Under the pieces are notes generated by a model. The model was given only the letters and a program-made list of their open reading frames with translations, ran no database searches and was not told the origin of the DNA. DNA of 64,000 bases from contig NZ_OY764327.1 of assembly GCF_963668385.1 (NCBI RefSeq), positions 5,774,724 through 5,838,723 of the forward strand. Direction: 5' to 3'. Source of the stretch: an uncultured Carboxylicivirga sp. Its GTDB lineage: Bacteria; Bacteroidota; Bacteroidia; Bacteroidales; Marinilabiliaceae. This document shows, piece after piece, positions 37,925-45,720 of the stretch (the first letter of the stretch is position 1; each line of letters begins with the position of its first letter). Position numbers and translations under genes: made by a program.

Positions 37925-39043
37925 TTATTTGTTAAACACATTGTGCCATGTTAAATAAGCCTTTTTCTCAATTCCGTCTTCATTTATCAATCCAGCACTT
38001 AACCATAGCTTGCCAATATCCTGAAGTTCTACAGGAAATTCAGCCCACATTTCATTGTAATCGCGATGTGCCCACCAGATTACATATTCATAAGTTTGAT
38101 CCTGAGCATTGGAAAGTAGCACTTCCAAATATTCATTTTGTTCGCACTGATTACCTGATATATCAATAGAATAGGAATCAACCTTTAAATTCTCCGACAA
38201 ATGACCTGTTTCGGCAATTGCAATTGGTTGATCAATCCTATCGTGTAAAAAATCAAATGCATCCTGAAAACCCGCCTTCGTATTTAATGTTTTAAAATAT
38301 GGGTAAAAACTAATGGACACAAAGTCATTTGTTTTAACGTAATTAACCACCTCATTAATATAGCCTTCAGGATTGGCTAAAGCCGGATGATATAAATTGT
38401 GTAAGGTAATGGATTCTGAAATTTTTAATCCTGGATACTCCTTCCGTATTCTTGATTTAATATCAGCCATTAACAACTTAAAGCCTTCCCATTTTTCAGG
38501 TGCGTTCATCAATAATTCATTGACTTCAATGGCGATAATTAAATAATCGGGATTGAGTTGAGAAACTATATATTGCAGATGTTTAAAATAGGCATCTGCA
38601 ATCTCCACATCATTCATGGCAGAATACTCAGGAACTGAACCATCAAAATCAGGTGCCAGATCGTTTCTGGAGGTATTTAGTAAACTAACCGATACCGTTA
38701 ACTGCTTATCACCCATTCTTCGTGAAACCCTGCCAGCTATCTCATTCGTAAACTCTGGGGGTAAGGGCAAATCATTCATCCAGGCATTCCACGGTATGTT
38801 GTTATCGATATGCTCGGAATAAATATCTGAATTATCGCGAATAAAAAGATAGGTACTATCAACCGCTTCCACTCTTTTAGCATAAGCCCATGTACTAAAC
38901 CCCATTTTGAAATTCCTGGAACTGTATTCAGAAAAGAAATGATCATCGATACAATCATCCACCTTTTTATCAGCCTCTTTATTGCAAGCTACTATTAAAA
39001 AGGCCAATATTGTTATTAGTACTGTTCTATCCCCCATTTTCAT
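37925..39043 (-). CDS. Lipoprotein with GH-A-like (TIM-barrel) fold
   Basis: 372 residues. The signal peptide ends in a lipobox (FLIVAC, Cys20). The body has the pattern of a clan GH-A glycosidase: FKMGFSTWAYAKR at the first strand, YLIIAIEVNELL where the acid/base Glu normally sits, VSISFYPYFKTL, IAIAETGHLSE where the nucleophile Glu sits, and a late YVIWWAHRDYNEMW. The exact family was not recognised; GH53-like enzymes are one possibility. Probably surface or periplasmic. No carbohydrate transporter is next to it. Confidence 0.65.
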   Translation of the reverse strand: MKMGDRTVLITILAFLIVACNKEADKKVDDCIDDHFFSEYSSRNFKMGFSTWAYAKRVEAVDSTYLFIRDNSDIYSEHIDNNIPWNAWMNDLPLPPEFTNEIAGRVSRRMGDKQLTVSVSLLNTSRNDLAPDFDGSVPEYSAMNDVEIADAYFKHLQYIVSQLNPDYLIIAIEVNELLMNAPEKWEGFKLLMADIKSRIRKEYPGLKISESITLHNLYHPALANPEGYINEVVNYVKTNDFVSISFYPYFKTLNTKAGFQDAFDFLHDRIDQPIAIAETGHLSENLKVDSYSIDISGNQCEQNEYLEVLLSNAQDQTYEYVIWWAHRDYNEMWAEFPVELQDIGKLWLSAGLINEDGIEKKAYLTWHNVFNK

Positions 39044-39084
39044 GTATTATTAAACTCAGTCAACCCACGTATTTGGATTTGGTT

Positions 39085-39513
39085 TTATTTTTCCTCTGAC
39101 AATTCTTTCAGTTTTTCGTTCATCAATTTAAAACCTTTTTCTGTGTTTTCAAGATTTAGCAAGCCAGCTAAAACACCGTTGAACTTTTCGCTTTGCACAA
39201 AAGTTGTGCTTCCGTCTCCATTGTCGATCAGCTTAAAACGATGTTCGCCATCAAAAATACCAGGTATAATGAAATGACCTTTCCAGGTAAATTCTTTGTT
39301 TGTCACATAACTTAGCACCTTTGGTTTAAAAGTCATTGCTTTTTGCCCGTCAGGCTCTATTACAACCTTAATTTTATTGCCTGCACTCACCTCACCACTG
39401 AGTTCTTTTATAAACGGATTCCAATTGGGGTATTTATCAAAGCTTGTCAAAATCGACCATATCTTCTCAGTTGATGCTTCAATACTAATTGCTGTTTTAA
39501 TTTCCTTTGCCAT
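39085..39513 (-). CDS. SRPBCC (START-like) domain protein
   Basis: 142 residues with the hallmark start IKTAISIEASTEKIWSILT and FDKYPNWNPFIKEL of the SRPBCC hydrophobic-ligand-binding fold. Start set at 39513 (MAKEIKTAI); the longer frame to 39618 adds 35 residues of unlikely sequence reaching almost to the Crp/Fnr gene. Binds a small hydrophobic molecule; ligand unknown. Likely paired with the regulator upstream. Confidence 0.85.
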   Translation of the reverse strand: MAKEIKTAISIEASTEKIWSILTSFDKYPNWNPFIKELSGEVSAGNKIKVVIEPDGQKAMTFKPKVLSYVTNKEFTWKGHFIIPGIFDGEHRFKLIDNGDGSTTFVQSEKFNGVLAGLLNLENTEKGFKLMNEKLKELSEEK

Positions 39514-39629
39514 GGCGTTTACATTTAAAATGGTTATAATAAAATTGCTGTTACGTATTTCATTATCTATGAAGTACGTTGCAAAGGTTATGAGTATTGA
39601 ATGTTTTGCTCTTGACAAATATCAAGAAT

Positions 39630-40202
39630 TCAGGAGAGTTGCTTTTTTCTGATTCGGCTGAAGGTTTCGGGTGTCATGCCCAACATAGAAGCAATGTATT
39701 GCAATGGAACCTGATTAAATAAGTCTCTGTTATTCTTAAAGAAATAGGTATATCTTTCTTCAGCTGTCATTGATAAATGGCTGAATATTCGATCTTCTAA
39801 TATGGTAAAACACTTGCCTATAAATAACTTTTCGAGTTGATGCCATTGGGGAACCAGTTTGCCTATCTGCTGATACTCGTCGTGATGAATGGTGTACAAC
39901 ACACAATCGGTAAGGGCCTGTATAGTCCACCGCGAAGGATTGCCAAACAGTAGACTGGACAAATCGGTAACAAAATACCCTTGTGTTGAAATCCATTGCG
40001 TTACTTCCTTATCTTCAGTAACAGAATAGATCCTTAGGTAACCCGATTGAATAAAGCTTAATTTGTTACACCAACTACCTGTTTTTACATAAAAATCGCC
40101 TTTTTTAATTGTAGTTTGTTTGAACAACGAACTGATGAATTGTAAGTCATCCTCCTTAATAACTCCGAAGTACTTTTTAATATTTTGTTCCAGCTCATTC
40201 AT
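39630..40202 (-). CDS. Crp/Fnr-family transcriptional regulator
   Basis: 190 residues: an N-terminal cyclic-nucleotide-binding-like domain (about 15-120; KKGDFYVKTGSWCNKLSFI) and a C-terminal helix-turn-helix (VPLQYIASMLGMTPETFSRIRK). The canonical cAMP-contact Arg/Ser pattern is absent, as in most Bacteroidota members of this group, so the effector is unknown. Same strand and upstream of the SRPBCC gene. Confidence 0.88.
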   Translation of the reverse strand: MNELEQNIKKYFGVIKEDDLQFISSLFKQTTIKKGDFYVKTGSWCNKLSFIQSGYLRIYSVTEDKEVTQWISTQGYFVTDLSSLLFGNPSRWTIQALTDCVLYTIHHDEYQQIGKLVPQWHQLEKLFIGKCFTILEDRIFSHLSMTAEERYTYFFKNNRDLFNQVPLQYIASMLGMTPETFSRIRKKQLS

Positions 40203-40307
40203 TCAGTTCTTGTATTTAAGTTGAGACACAATGATAATAAAATCAATATTCTTAAAGTTGATTATGCACAATTAGCGCTAGATTTTATTCCAAATAAAAT
40301 GATCAGT

Positions 40308-40410
40308 AAAGTACCCTCGCTAAGCGAAGCCAACAACCTCTGTTGAGTTACCTGGTAATTGCAAACTACCTATTAACTTCGACGTAATTACAAATTACGC
40401 CGAGCGGGGG
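40308..40410. repeat. REP-like double-hairpin element, copy A
   Basis: 103 bp closely matching 43039-43142 over most of its length, best in the last about 60 bp. It contains three small hairpins: TCGCT-A-AGCGA, GGTAATT-GCA-AACTACC (40354-40370, one mismatch) and CGTAATT-ACA-AATTACG (40383-40399), and ends in CGAGCGGGGG. The compact multi-hairpin form is that of REP/BIME-type elements mobilised by Y1 (RAYT) transposases; no such gene is in the window. It abuts the first cassette boundary at 40411. Confidence 0.75.
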
Positions 40411-40418
40411 GGTGGTAG

Positions 40419-41123
40419 TTATTCTTTAAACATCTCATCTAAGTGAGTCAAAGTGTATTTGTCAAAGTATTTGATTCCTACAACTTCTCTCATTTCTTTA
40501 TAACGTCCACTCTGTTTCCATTTGTTATATTCGTCAATTTTAAATTCCAGCCTATCTGATTCTACGTTTACCCAATTAAAAACTGGCAAGGTTTGTAATC
40601 CAAACTCAAGATTATTCATGTTTAAAAGAACGAATAAACCTTCCTTTTCTTCAAATACTATTTGCTTTCTTTGTTTAGCAATTAATGAATGTAATTCTTG
40701 AACAGTTTGCGTATGAATATTATAAAAAGTTCTTGAATCATCTAATTCAGTAATAACTTCTTCAAAGTTTTCTTTTCTTTCCAAAATCTCACTCAATATG
40801 CCTTCTTGCCTAAATTCTTTTAATTCATTAACATATAAATCTATAAAGGATATGCACTTATTAAAAGAGTGTAGTTGAAACCACTCAGTCGCACCACCTC
40901 CAATTTTTAATGGATTATAAGATTCGTTGTTCAAATAAGCATGAATCCCTCCTTCAATTTTCTCTATTAGTTTCCTGTTCTTACAACTATAAATTATGCT
41001 ATTTGATTTGCTTACTTTTCCAAAGTCCTTCTCAATTTGCCGTAATCTTGACTGAAGATCATTTGTGATACCTACTTTGTATGCTAAGTTATCTTCTTGA
41101 ATTAACAGATAAAGGTATTCCAT
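40419..41123 (-). CDS. GIY-YIG/T5orf172-like protein (cassette gene 1)
   Basis: 234 residues. The N-terminus (YLYLLIQEDNLAYKVGITND, then LQSRLRQIEKDFG) has the YxL...YKVGIT pattern of GIY-YIG nucleases or the related T5orf172 domain (about 1-95). The C-terminal 140 residues are not recognised. Its TAA stop is part of the boundary motif GGTGGTAGTTATT (40411-40423), and the inverted motif AATTACCACCAAC lies 34 nt upstream of its start. First unit of the cassette-like array; probably an acquired DNA-processing or defence-related gene (inference). Confidence 0.75.
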   Translation of the reverse strand: MEYLYLLIQEDNLAYKVGITNDLQSRLRQIEKDFGKVSKSNSIIYSCKNRKLIEKIEGGIHAYLNNESYNPLKIGGGATEWFQLHSFNKCISFIDLYVNELKEFRQEGILSEILERKENFEEVITELDDSRTFYNIHTQTVQELHSLIAKQRKQIVFEEKEGLFVLLNMNNLEFGLQTLPVFNWVNVESDRLEFKIDEYNKWKQSGRYKEMREVVGIKYFDKYTLTHLDEMFKE

Positions 41124-41156
41124 ATCTATGCTTGTTATTTAAACGAAAGTTCTCCT

Positions 41157-41294
41157 AATTACCACCAACGGCTAGAATATGCGTAGTGCGGGATTTCTAG
41201 GCACTTCGCTGTCAAACCGCTACATTGTTTATAAAATGCTTTAAAGCTCAAATTTACCACATCGCCCCGCATTACGTATATTTGTTAGCTATAG
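41157..41294. repeat. Imperfect-palindrome spacer between cassette genes 1 and 2
   Basis: Begins with AATTACCACCAAC (41157-41169) and ends with TTTGTTAGCTATAG (41281-41294). Inside is a long stem: AATATGCGTAGTGCGGG (41176-41192) pairs with CCCGCATTACGTATATT (41266-41282), 15 of 17 positions Watson-Crick and two G-T. AAC...GTT ends around a folded stem look like an integron attC site, but the cores do not match RYYYAAC/GTTRRRY exactly. Confidence 0.7.
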
Positions 41295-42005
41295 TTTTTC
41301 TTTTTCATCTTTAGGCAACTCATCAATCATCATTCTTTCTGCGGCTTCAATTTCCTCACTTAAAAACTTGGAAAAATCAGTCCATTCTTTTATTATTTGT
41401 CCGTTTGTTCTAATAGATTTAATAATACCAGTACTGTCCATAAAATATCCTATATTCTCATCGTATGAATACGCTCGACCTCCAAAATGAAATAATTTTT
41501 CATCAATATCGTATTCTGCAATCCAGTTTCTATTTGCTGTTCCTAAATCAAAACATTGCACTTTACTTCTGTCCAAAAGTCCTGTGGTATAAATTGATGG
41601 AGTCAAACCAAATAAATCAAAATCGAAAATAAAACAACCATTAAATTCCCGTAAAAAATCTTTATAAATCACTGGGATTTTCACATTATTGTCCTTTTCA
41701 AATTTGGTGATGAATTCATCAGGTGTATTTTCGAAAAGCCTAATTCCATACTTTAATGGAGCAATCCATTTTTGATTATAAATCAGTATATTATTTTCTT
41801 CGTTACTCCCTCCGAACTTTAAATATTTAAGCGAAATCTGCTTTATCGGTTTAAAGTTATCAGAAATTGTATTTAGTCTTTTTTCCAATGAATCCATATA
41901 TATAATCTGTTCGTTTTTAGAAAAATCAGTCTTTTTATTGTTGCTTTGAAAATTACATCCAATCACAAACAATACCCATATTAATATTACTGTTGTCGTT
42001 CTCAT
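41289..42005 (-). CDS. SMI1/KNR4 (SUKH-like) domain lipoprotein (cassette gene 2)
   Basis: 238 residues. Start set at 42005 (MRTTTVILIWVLFVIGC), which gives a lipoprotein signal with lipobox Cys at about 17; nine extra residues from 42032 would run into the spacer. The C-terminal half has a SUKH/SMI1-KNR4 pattern (FITKFEKDNNVKIPVIYKDF, LREFNGCFIFDFDLFG). SUKH proteins are often immunity proteins against polymorphic toxins, but usually cytoplasmic; a lipid-anchored form is unusual. No toxin gene is adjacent. The TAG stop overlaps boundary motif TTAGCTATAG. Confidence 0.75.
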   Translation of the reverse strand: MRTTTVILIWVLFVIGCNFQSNNKKTDFSKNEQIIYMDSLEKRLNTISDNFKPIKQISLKYLKFGGSNEENNILIYNQKWIAPLKYGIRLFENTPDEFITKFEKDNNVKIPVIYKDFLREFNGCFIFDFDLFGLTPSIYTTGLLDRSKVQCFDLGTANRNWIAEYDIDEKLFHFGGRAYSYDENIGYFMDSTGIIKSIRTNGQIIKEWTDFSKFLSEEIEAAERMMIDELPKDEKEKL

Positions 42006-42008
42006 AAA

Positions 42009-42150
42009 ATTATAGCTAACGTCTTGCCGCATGAAGTGTGCCGCTGCGTGTGATTATTCGCTTTCCTAATTTCGCCATTAGCTCGCGCGGGATCTAAACC
42101 TCCAAAGCCAGCCTCGGCAAGGCATTCTTTATTGCGGTTTGTTGGCAGTA
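42009..42150. repeat. Imperfect-palindrome spacer between cassette genes 2 and 3
   Basis: Runs from ATTATAGCTAACG (42009-42021) to GTTTGTTGGCAGTA (ending 42150). GCTAACGTCTTGCCGCAT on the left pairs imperfectly with ATTGCGGTTTGTTGGC on the right, again giving AAC...GTT ends. The right end is read as the C-terminus of cassette gene 3. Confidence 0.65.
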
Positions 42151-42722
42151 TGTGCTTTATTATTTTCTGCTAATTTGTTAATTCGAGGTTGTATAATCCA
42201 TATTCCAATTGGAAAAAACCATAAAAGGAAAAAATCACCTACGTAATCCACAAATTTAATTGGTCTTTGAATTTCTACTGATTTTATTGTCTTGGCATTT
42301 ATCCACATGACATATAAAATACAAAACATTGACAAAATGTGTAATGGAAAAACCTTGTCAATTATATCAAACATTGCAAAAGCAGGGGGGCGATTACTCT
42401 CAATGAGTCCGCTAGCAACTGTCAACATATAAAAAGAAATCACTAAAAAGTAAACGATTGGAACGGCCCAAAAGAGCTTGAATAATTTCAGGTTAACTTT
42501 CGTATTTTCTGGCAACCTTTCATGAAGTTTAGTGCCTATTGCCCAAAACCATCCAAAGAGTACTCCTATATATAAAAAGGTCATGACAGGCATTAAAAAT
42601 AATGTTATATCAAGACTATGTTGTGTTATTGTTGTTATAGCAGTTGTTACCTGAATCAGAAATGGAATCCCAATTAACAATGTAAAAATCTGCCAGTGTT
42701 TTGCTTTTAGAAATCTGTCCAT
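42129..42722 (-). CDS. Four- to five-helix membrane protein, unknown (cassette gene 3)
   Basis: 197 residues with hydrophobic segments at about 12-32, 40-62, 84-105, 125-145 and 160-178 (FLLWFFPIGIWIIQP). No family recognised. The last residues (HTANKPQ) are encoded by the cassette boundary sequence itself: GTTGGCAGTA at 42141-42150 lies inside the gene, which stops 10 nt further on. The inverted motif TTACTGCCAAC (42759-42769) lies 36 nt upstream of the start. Confidence 0.7.
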   Translation of the reverse strand: MDRFLKAKHWQIFTLLIGIPFLIQVTTAITTITQHSLDITLFLMPVMTFLYIGVLFGWFWAIGTKLHERLPENTKVNLKLFKLFWAVPIVYFLVISFYMLTVASGLIESNRPPAFAMFDIIDKVFPLHILSMFCILYVMWINAKTIKSVEIQRPIKFVDYVGDFFLLWFFPIGIWIIQPRINKLAENNKAHTANKPQ

Positions 42723-42758
42723 AAATCAATATTACTGCTTGTGTTTACTTTTCTTGCA

Positions 42759-43253
42759 TTACTGCCAACTACTCTGTAACCGTCATACAATGCCGCTTAT
42801 ATTTTCTATATCTGCTATTCTACACTTATGTGTAATTAACTTAAATAACAAGTAGTCAGTATCTATTCGTTTTTGATTTTTTAAAAGCCCATTAAATATA
42901 GATAACATATTAATTGTTTCCAAAACTACATTCCAACCTATTTCAACTGTACTACAAAAGCCAATACAAAAAGATGACGAGGTGTTTTTGTTGGTAAAAA
43001 TGATTGGTAAAAGTTTTAACACATGCTTTTTGATCTAAAAAAGTACCCTCGCTAAACAATGCCTGCACCTTCGTTTGAGTTACCTGGTAGTTGCAAACTA
43101 CCTATTAACTTCGACGTAATTACAAATTACGCCGAGCGGGGGCTTTAGAAACTGCGTTCCTTTCTGCCGTTACAAACTGACTAGAAGAAACCAAAAATTG
43201 CAAATTATAGCATACTGCCACATGAAATTTATTGCCTGTTGGCGGTAGTTATT
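42759..43253. repeat. Long spacer between cassette genes 3 and 4, with REP insertion
   Basis: Bounded by TTACTGCCAAC (42759-42769) and GTTGGCGGTAGTTATT (43238-43253). At about 495 bp it is three times longer than the other spacers because it holds a 79-codon minus-strand frame (42783-43022, no recognised product, probably a remnant) and REP-like copy B (43039-43142). CTGTAACCGTC near 42771 recurs at 44421, near the outer boundary of gene 4. Confidence 0.55.
43039..43142. repeat. REP-like double-hairpin element, copy B
   Basis: Second copy of the 103-bp element. Both hairpins are perfect here: GGTAGTT-GCA-AACTACC (43086-43102) and CGTAATT-ACA-AATTACG (43115-43131). The third, proximal hairpin seen in copy A is lost (TCGCTAAACAATG). 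Same orientation as copy A. Confidence 0.75.
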
Positions 43254-44346
43254 CCTTTCTATATGATTCTATATAATTCTCAAAATCTGTAATCAGAATA
43301 TCATCTCTTTTTAAATATGGAAAAATCTTAAATGCTGACATTTCGAAGCTATTACGCATGTTTATAAAATAAATGTCCTCTGAAACCCAATTGATGTCAA
43401 AAAACACAATTGATTCATGTTCATTTATTGCCATTTCATGAAGTCTTGATTTTTTAAATTCGTTGTCAAAACCTTCTTGTTCATAGTATTTAAAACTCTT
43501 AGGTGTTTCAAAAACAAAAAGAGATTGCCAATAATCATTATTTAATTTTAATGAATAAATCTGATTTAAAGTATCCAGAACTATTTCATTGTTATTAATA
43601 CTTGCATAAAGTAAGTAACTATTATTTTGGGCAAAATATGAATATGATATTCGATTACTGTTTGTTGTATCAACTTTCGCATATATTTTTTGTCCAATTA
43701 CATTTTCAACGTCATTTATTTTTAAACTACTTATGGAATCAATTATGTAGTTTGGAATTGTGTTAAGTTCGTAATACATATTTGGTAAATAACTACATAA
43801 AGTATCTTTCTGAGTAGAACTAATTACTTCAATTGGATTATTCAATGCGTAATAAAGAAGGTTCAAAGTATACTTTATGTCAAAATGAAAACCAAACTGT
43901 CGAATAACTATTTTTTGAAGAGAATCAATTGGTTCAGAGCTATACACCTCTTTTTCTATACCACAGAGGTTTGGTTCATTGATTTTAGAATGCGGAACCA
44001 TTTGATAAACGCTCTCATTAATTGTACTATCACAAACTGATTTATAATAACTTATCGTACTATATTTATCTGAACCGATATTCAAAAAGCTATAATTTTC
44101 TCCCTTATAGCTATTTCCATAATCATGTATAAAATCCAGCAAAACAGGTTGCTCATATTTCATCTGCTTACAAAGCAATGACGCATATTGCCCTATTATT
44201 CTAGAATTATTTATCTCTTCATATCTAAATCCCGTTTTAAAACGTACGGTTACATTTTCAAATTTGCATGTAAAATATCTATCCGTATGTGCATAAGATT
44301 CTACTAAAAAAACAGTTAGGAATACTAGTACTAAAATATGTCTCAT
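43249..44346 (-). CDS. Secreted protein of unknown function (cassette gene 4)
   Basis: 365 residues with a signal peptide (about 1-19, VESYAH). Rich in Tyr, Asn and Ser, with no repeats or catalytic motif I can identify; hydrophobic only at the N-terminus. Its TAA stop lies within boundary motif GTTGGCGGTAGTTATT, and AATTATCACCAAC (44363-44375) lies 17 nt upstream of the start, so it is the fourth and outermost unit of the cassette-like array. Confidence 0.7.
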   Translation of the reverse strand: MRHILVLVFLTVFLVESYAHTDRYFTCKFENVTVRFKTGFRYEEINNSRIIGQYASLLCKQMKYEQPVLLDFIHDYGNSYKGENYSFLNIGSDKYSTISYYKSVCDSTINESVYQMVPHSKINEPNLCGIEKEVYSSEPIDSLQKIVIRQFGFHFDIKYTLNLLYYALNNPIEVISSTQKDTLCSYLPNMYYELNTIPNYIIDSISSLKINDVENVIGQKIYAKVDTTNSNRISYSYFAQNNSYLLYASINNNEIVLDTLNQIYSLKLNNDYWQSLFVFETPKSFKYYEQEGFDNEFKKSRLHEMAINEHESIVFFDINWVSEDIYFINMRNSFEMSAFKIFPYLKRDDILITDFENYIESYRKE

Positions 44347-44362
44347 AAGTTTTTTAGCTCTT

Positions 44363-44443
44363 AATTATCACCAACTAGTACACAACCACTATTAATAGTG
44401 GTTACATTGCTTATATGGTTCTGTAACCGTCGTTAACTGACGG
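44363..44443. repeat. Outer boundary of the cassette-like array with two hairpins
   Basis: AATTATCACCAAC (44363-44375), then a perfect 20-bp palindrome AACCACTATTAATAGTGGTT (44384-44403), then CCGTC-GTTAACT-GACGG (44427-44443). No further gene with the boundary motif follows on this side. The remaining DNA to 44555 shows nothing else. Confidence 0.55.
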
Positions 44444-44555
44444 ATCTATTATTTTTGTGCTTTTAAAAGTAGCTAACATAACTATACTTTCCAAAAACAC
44501 ACCCCAACAAGTTGAGCGGCATTCTTTTAAAGTGTATCACTCCTCATTTAACCTT

Positions 44556-44954
44556 TAATAAATCGCCTCAAAGATGCAAGCGTCGAGGTAAAAGCTCCGG
44601 TTGTCGAGCTTTGGGGGCCATCGCTCCACTCAATCCATTGAGCTGACCACTTAAAACAATAAGTAACTTTAAGAATAGGTTCGCAGGCCCTCTTTTTTGC
44701 TTCATCAATAAATGAAAAAGGTGCATCAATTGAGCTTCTAGGTAAAGAGTGTCACCTTTTTGGTGCAAGCTTCGAGATAAAAGCACCAGTTGTCGAGCTT
44801 TGAGGTCCACGGCCCGGGCTTTTTGCTCCATCGCCCGAGGTAAAATGACCAAACGCCATACTTTTATGTGCGACACTTTACCTTTTGGGTGGGCAATCGC
44901 ACCTTTGAAGTGGAGGATTCCACCTTAGAGGTGGGAAGGGGTACCTCAGAGGTA
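44556..44954 (-). repeat. Degenerate 21-bp periodic array, 19 units
   Basis: On the minus strand, units of exactly 21 bp start at 44954 and step down to 44576. The best-kept units begin CACCTCAAAGGT (variants TACCTCTGAGGT, CACTTCAAAGGT, CACCCAAAAGGT). Later units keep the phase but drift (GACCTCAAAGCTCGACAACTG, GCCCCCAAAGCTCGACAACCG). In one frame each unit gives a seven-residue repeat, e.g. DLKARQL, VLLSRSL, HQKGDTL, YLEAQLM. The first two units carry in-frame stops, so the 102-codon open stretch at 44568-44876 is only part of it and has a GTG start. Lies 80 nt downstream of the gene at 45035. Coding or a structured non-coding repeat: undecided. Confidence 0.75.
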
Positions 44955-45034
44955 CCCCCTTACACCTGTAAACATATACTTTTACTACTATTAGCACAAT
45001 TACATTATTGTGCAATCCCTGTGAGGTTTAACAA

Positions 45035-45514
45035 TTAATTTTCGCTTATAGTATCGGTATTTTTATTCTGGGTAAATCTCCCCCTCAGCTGGGTATATAT
45101 TCCATTGGCACCCGGAAGACCTGCCTTAGCAGCCACCTTTGCCATCTTATAAATCATTAAGGCTGTAGAATAGGCTTCCGATCCGGCCATCATTTGGGTA
45201 TCGCGTACCTGATCGTATAAATAACTAAGAGGCATTAAAACCTCTTCGAGTTGATTAAATAAATTCAAATCTTTTTTCATCTCATCCGGATTAATATATG
45301 CCGGAAGAATAGCTCCATCGTTACTGATTGCATTAACGGCATCGTTAACAAAATCCTTATTGCTTACATCCATTTTGGGATATCGCATTCTTTCGTCGGG
45401 CGATAAACCAATTAAGAAAGGCATCAGATCTGTTATTTGCTTTAACAGATCTTTGATCTGAGTTAACACTTCAACATTTAACTCTGCTGAAATTTTATTA
45501 TCAATATTATTCAT
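45035..45514 (-). CDS. Small helical protein of unknown function
   Basis: 159 residues, all-helical by appearance, no signal peptide. Notable segments: LLKQITDLMPFLIGLSPDER, YPKMDVSNKDFVNDAVNAI, then PLSYLYDQVRDTQMMAGSEA and AKVAAKAGLPGANGIYTQL. I recall similar proteins of this size in Bacteroidota but know no function. The 21-bp periodic array lies directly downstream on the same strand. Confidence 0.75.
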   Translation of the reverse strand: MNNIDNKISAELNVEVLTQIKDLLKQITDLMPFLIGLSPDERMRYPKMDVSNKDFVNDAVNAISNDGAILPAYINPDEMKKDLNLFNQLEEVLMPLSYLYDQVRDTQMMAGSEAYSTALMIYKMAKVAAKAGLPGANGIYTQLRGRFTQNKNTDTISEN

Positions 45515-45720
45515 AAATTTTACTGATTTAAGGGATTTATTATAGTAAAAGTATATTAAGCTATCATCTTCTATTTTTCATTAAGGTGCATTGGCCAGTA
45601 GTACATATTGCATCATAAAAGAAACCACTAATTATTACCTCTCTCTAACGGTTAATTGCAAACGATGCAAATCGTAACACTTTTTTAATATTTTTTTTGT
45701 TAATTTTTTTCGAATAGATA

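Noticed and set aside
30771..39043. A polysaccharide utilisation locus formed by the propeller kinase and the GH-like lipoprotein
   Set aside because: No SusC/SusD pair, no sulfatase or recognised glycosidase, and several unrelated genes lie between them.
41157..42150. Classical integron attC sites
   Set aside because: Cores read GTTGGCA, GTTAGCT, GTTGGCG and GTTGGTG rather than GTTRRRY, and no integron integrase is in the window. Kept only as an attC-like finding.
42783..43022. 79-residue minus-strand frame between cassette genes 3 and 4
   Set aside because: No recognisable domain, no signal, lies inside a spacer beside a REP-like insertion; most likely a remnant or chance frame.
44568..44876. 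102-residue minus-strand frame as an ordinary gene
   Set aside because: It needs a GTG start inside a 21-bp periodic array whose other units carry in-frame stops; composition is that of the repeat, so it was annotated as repeat.
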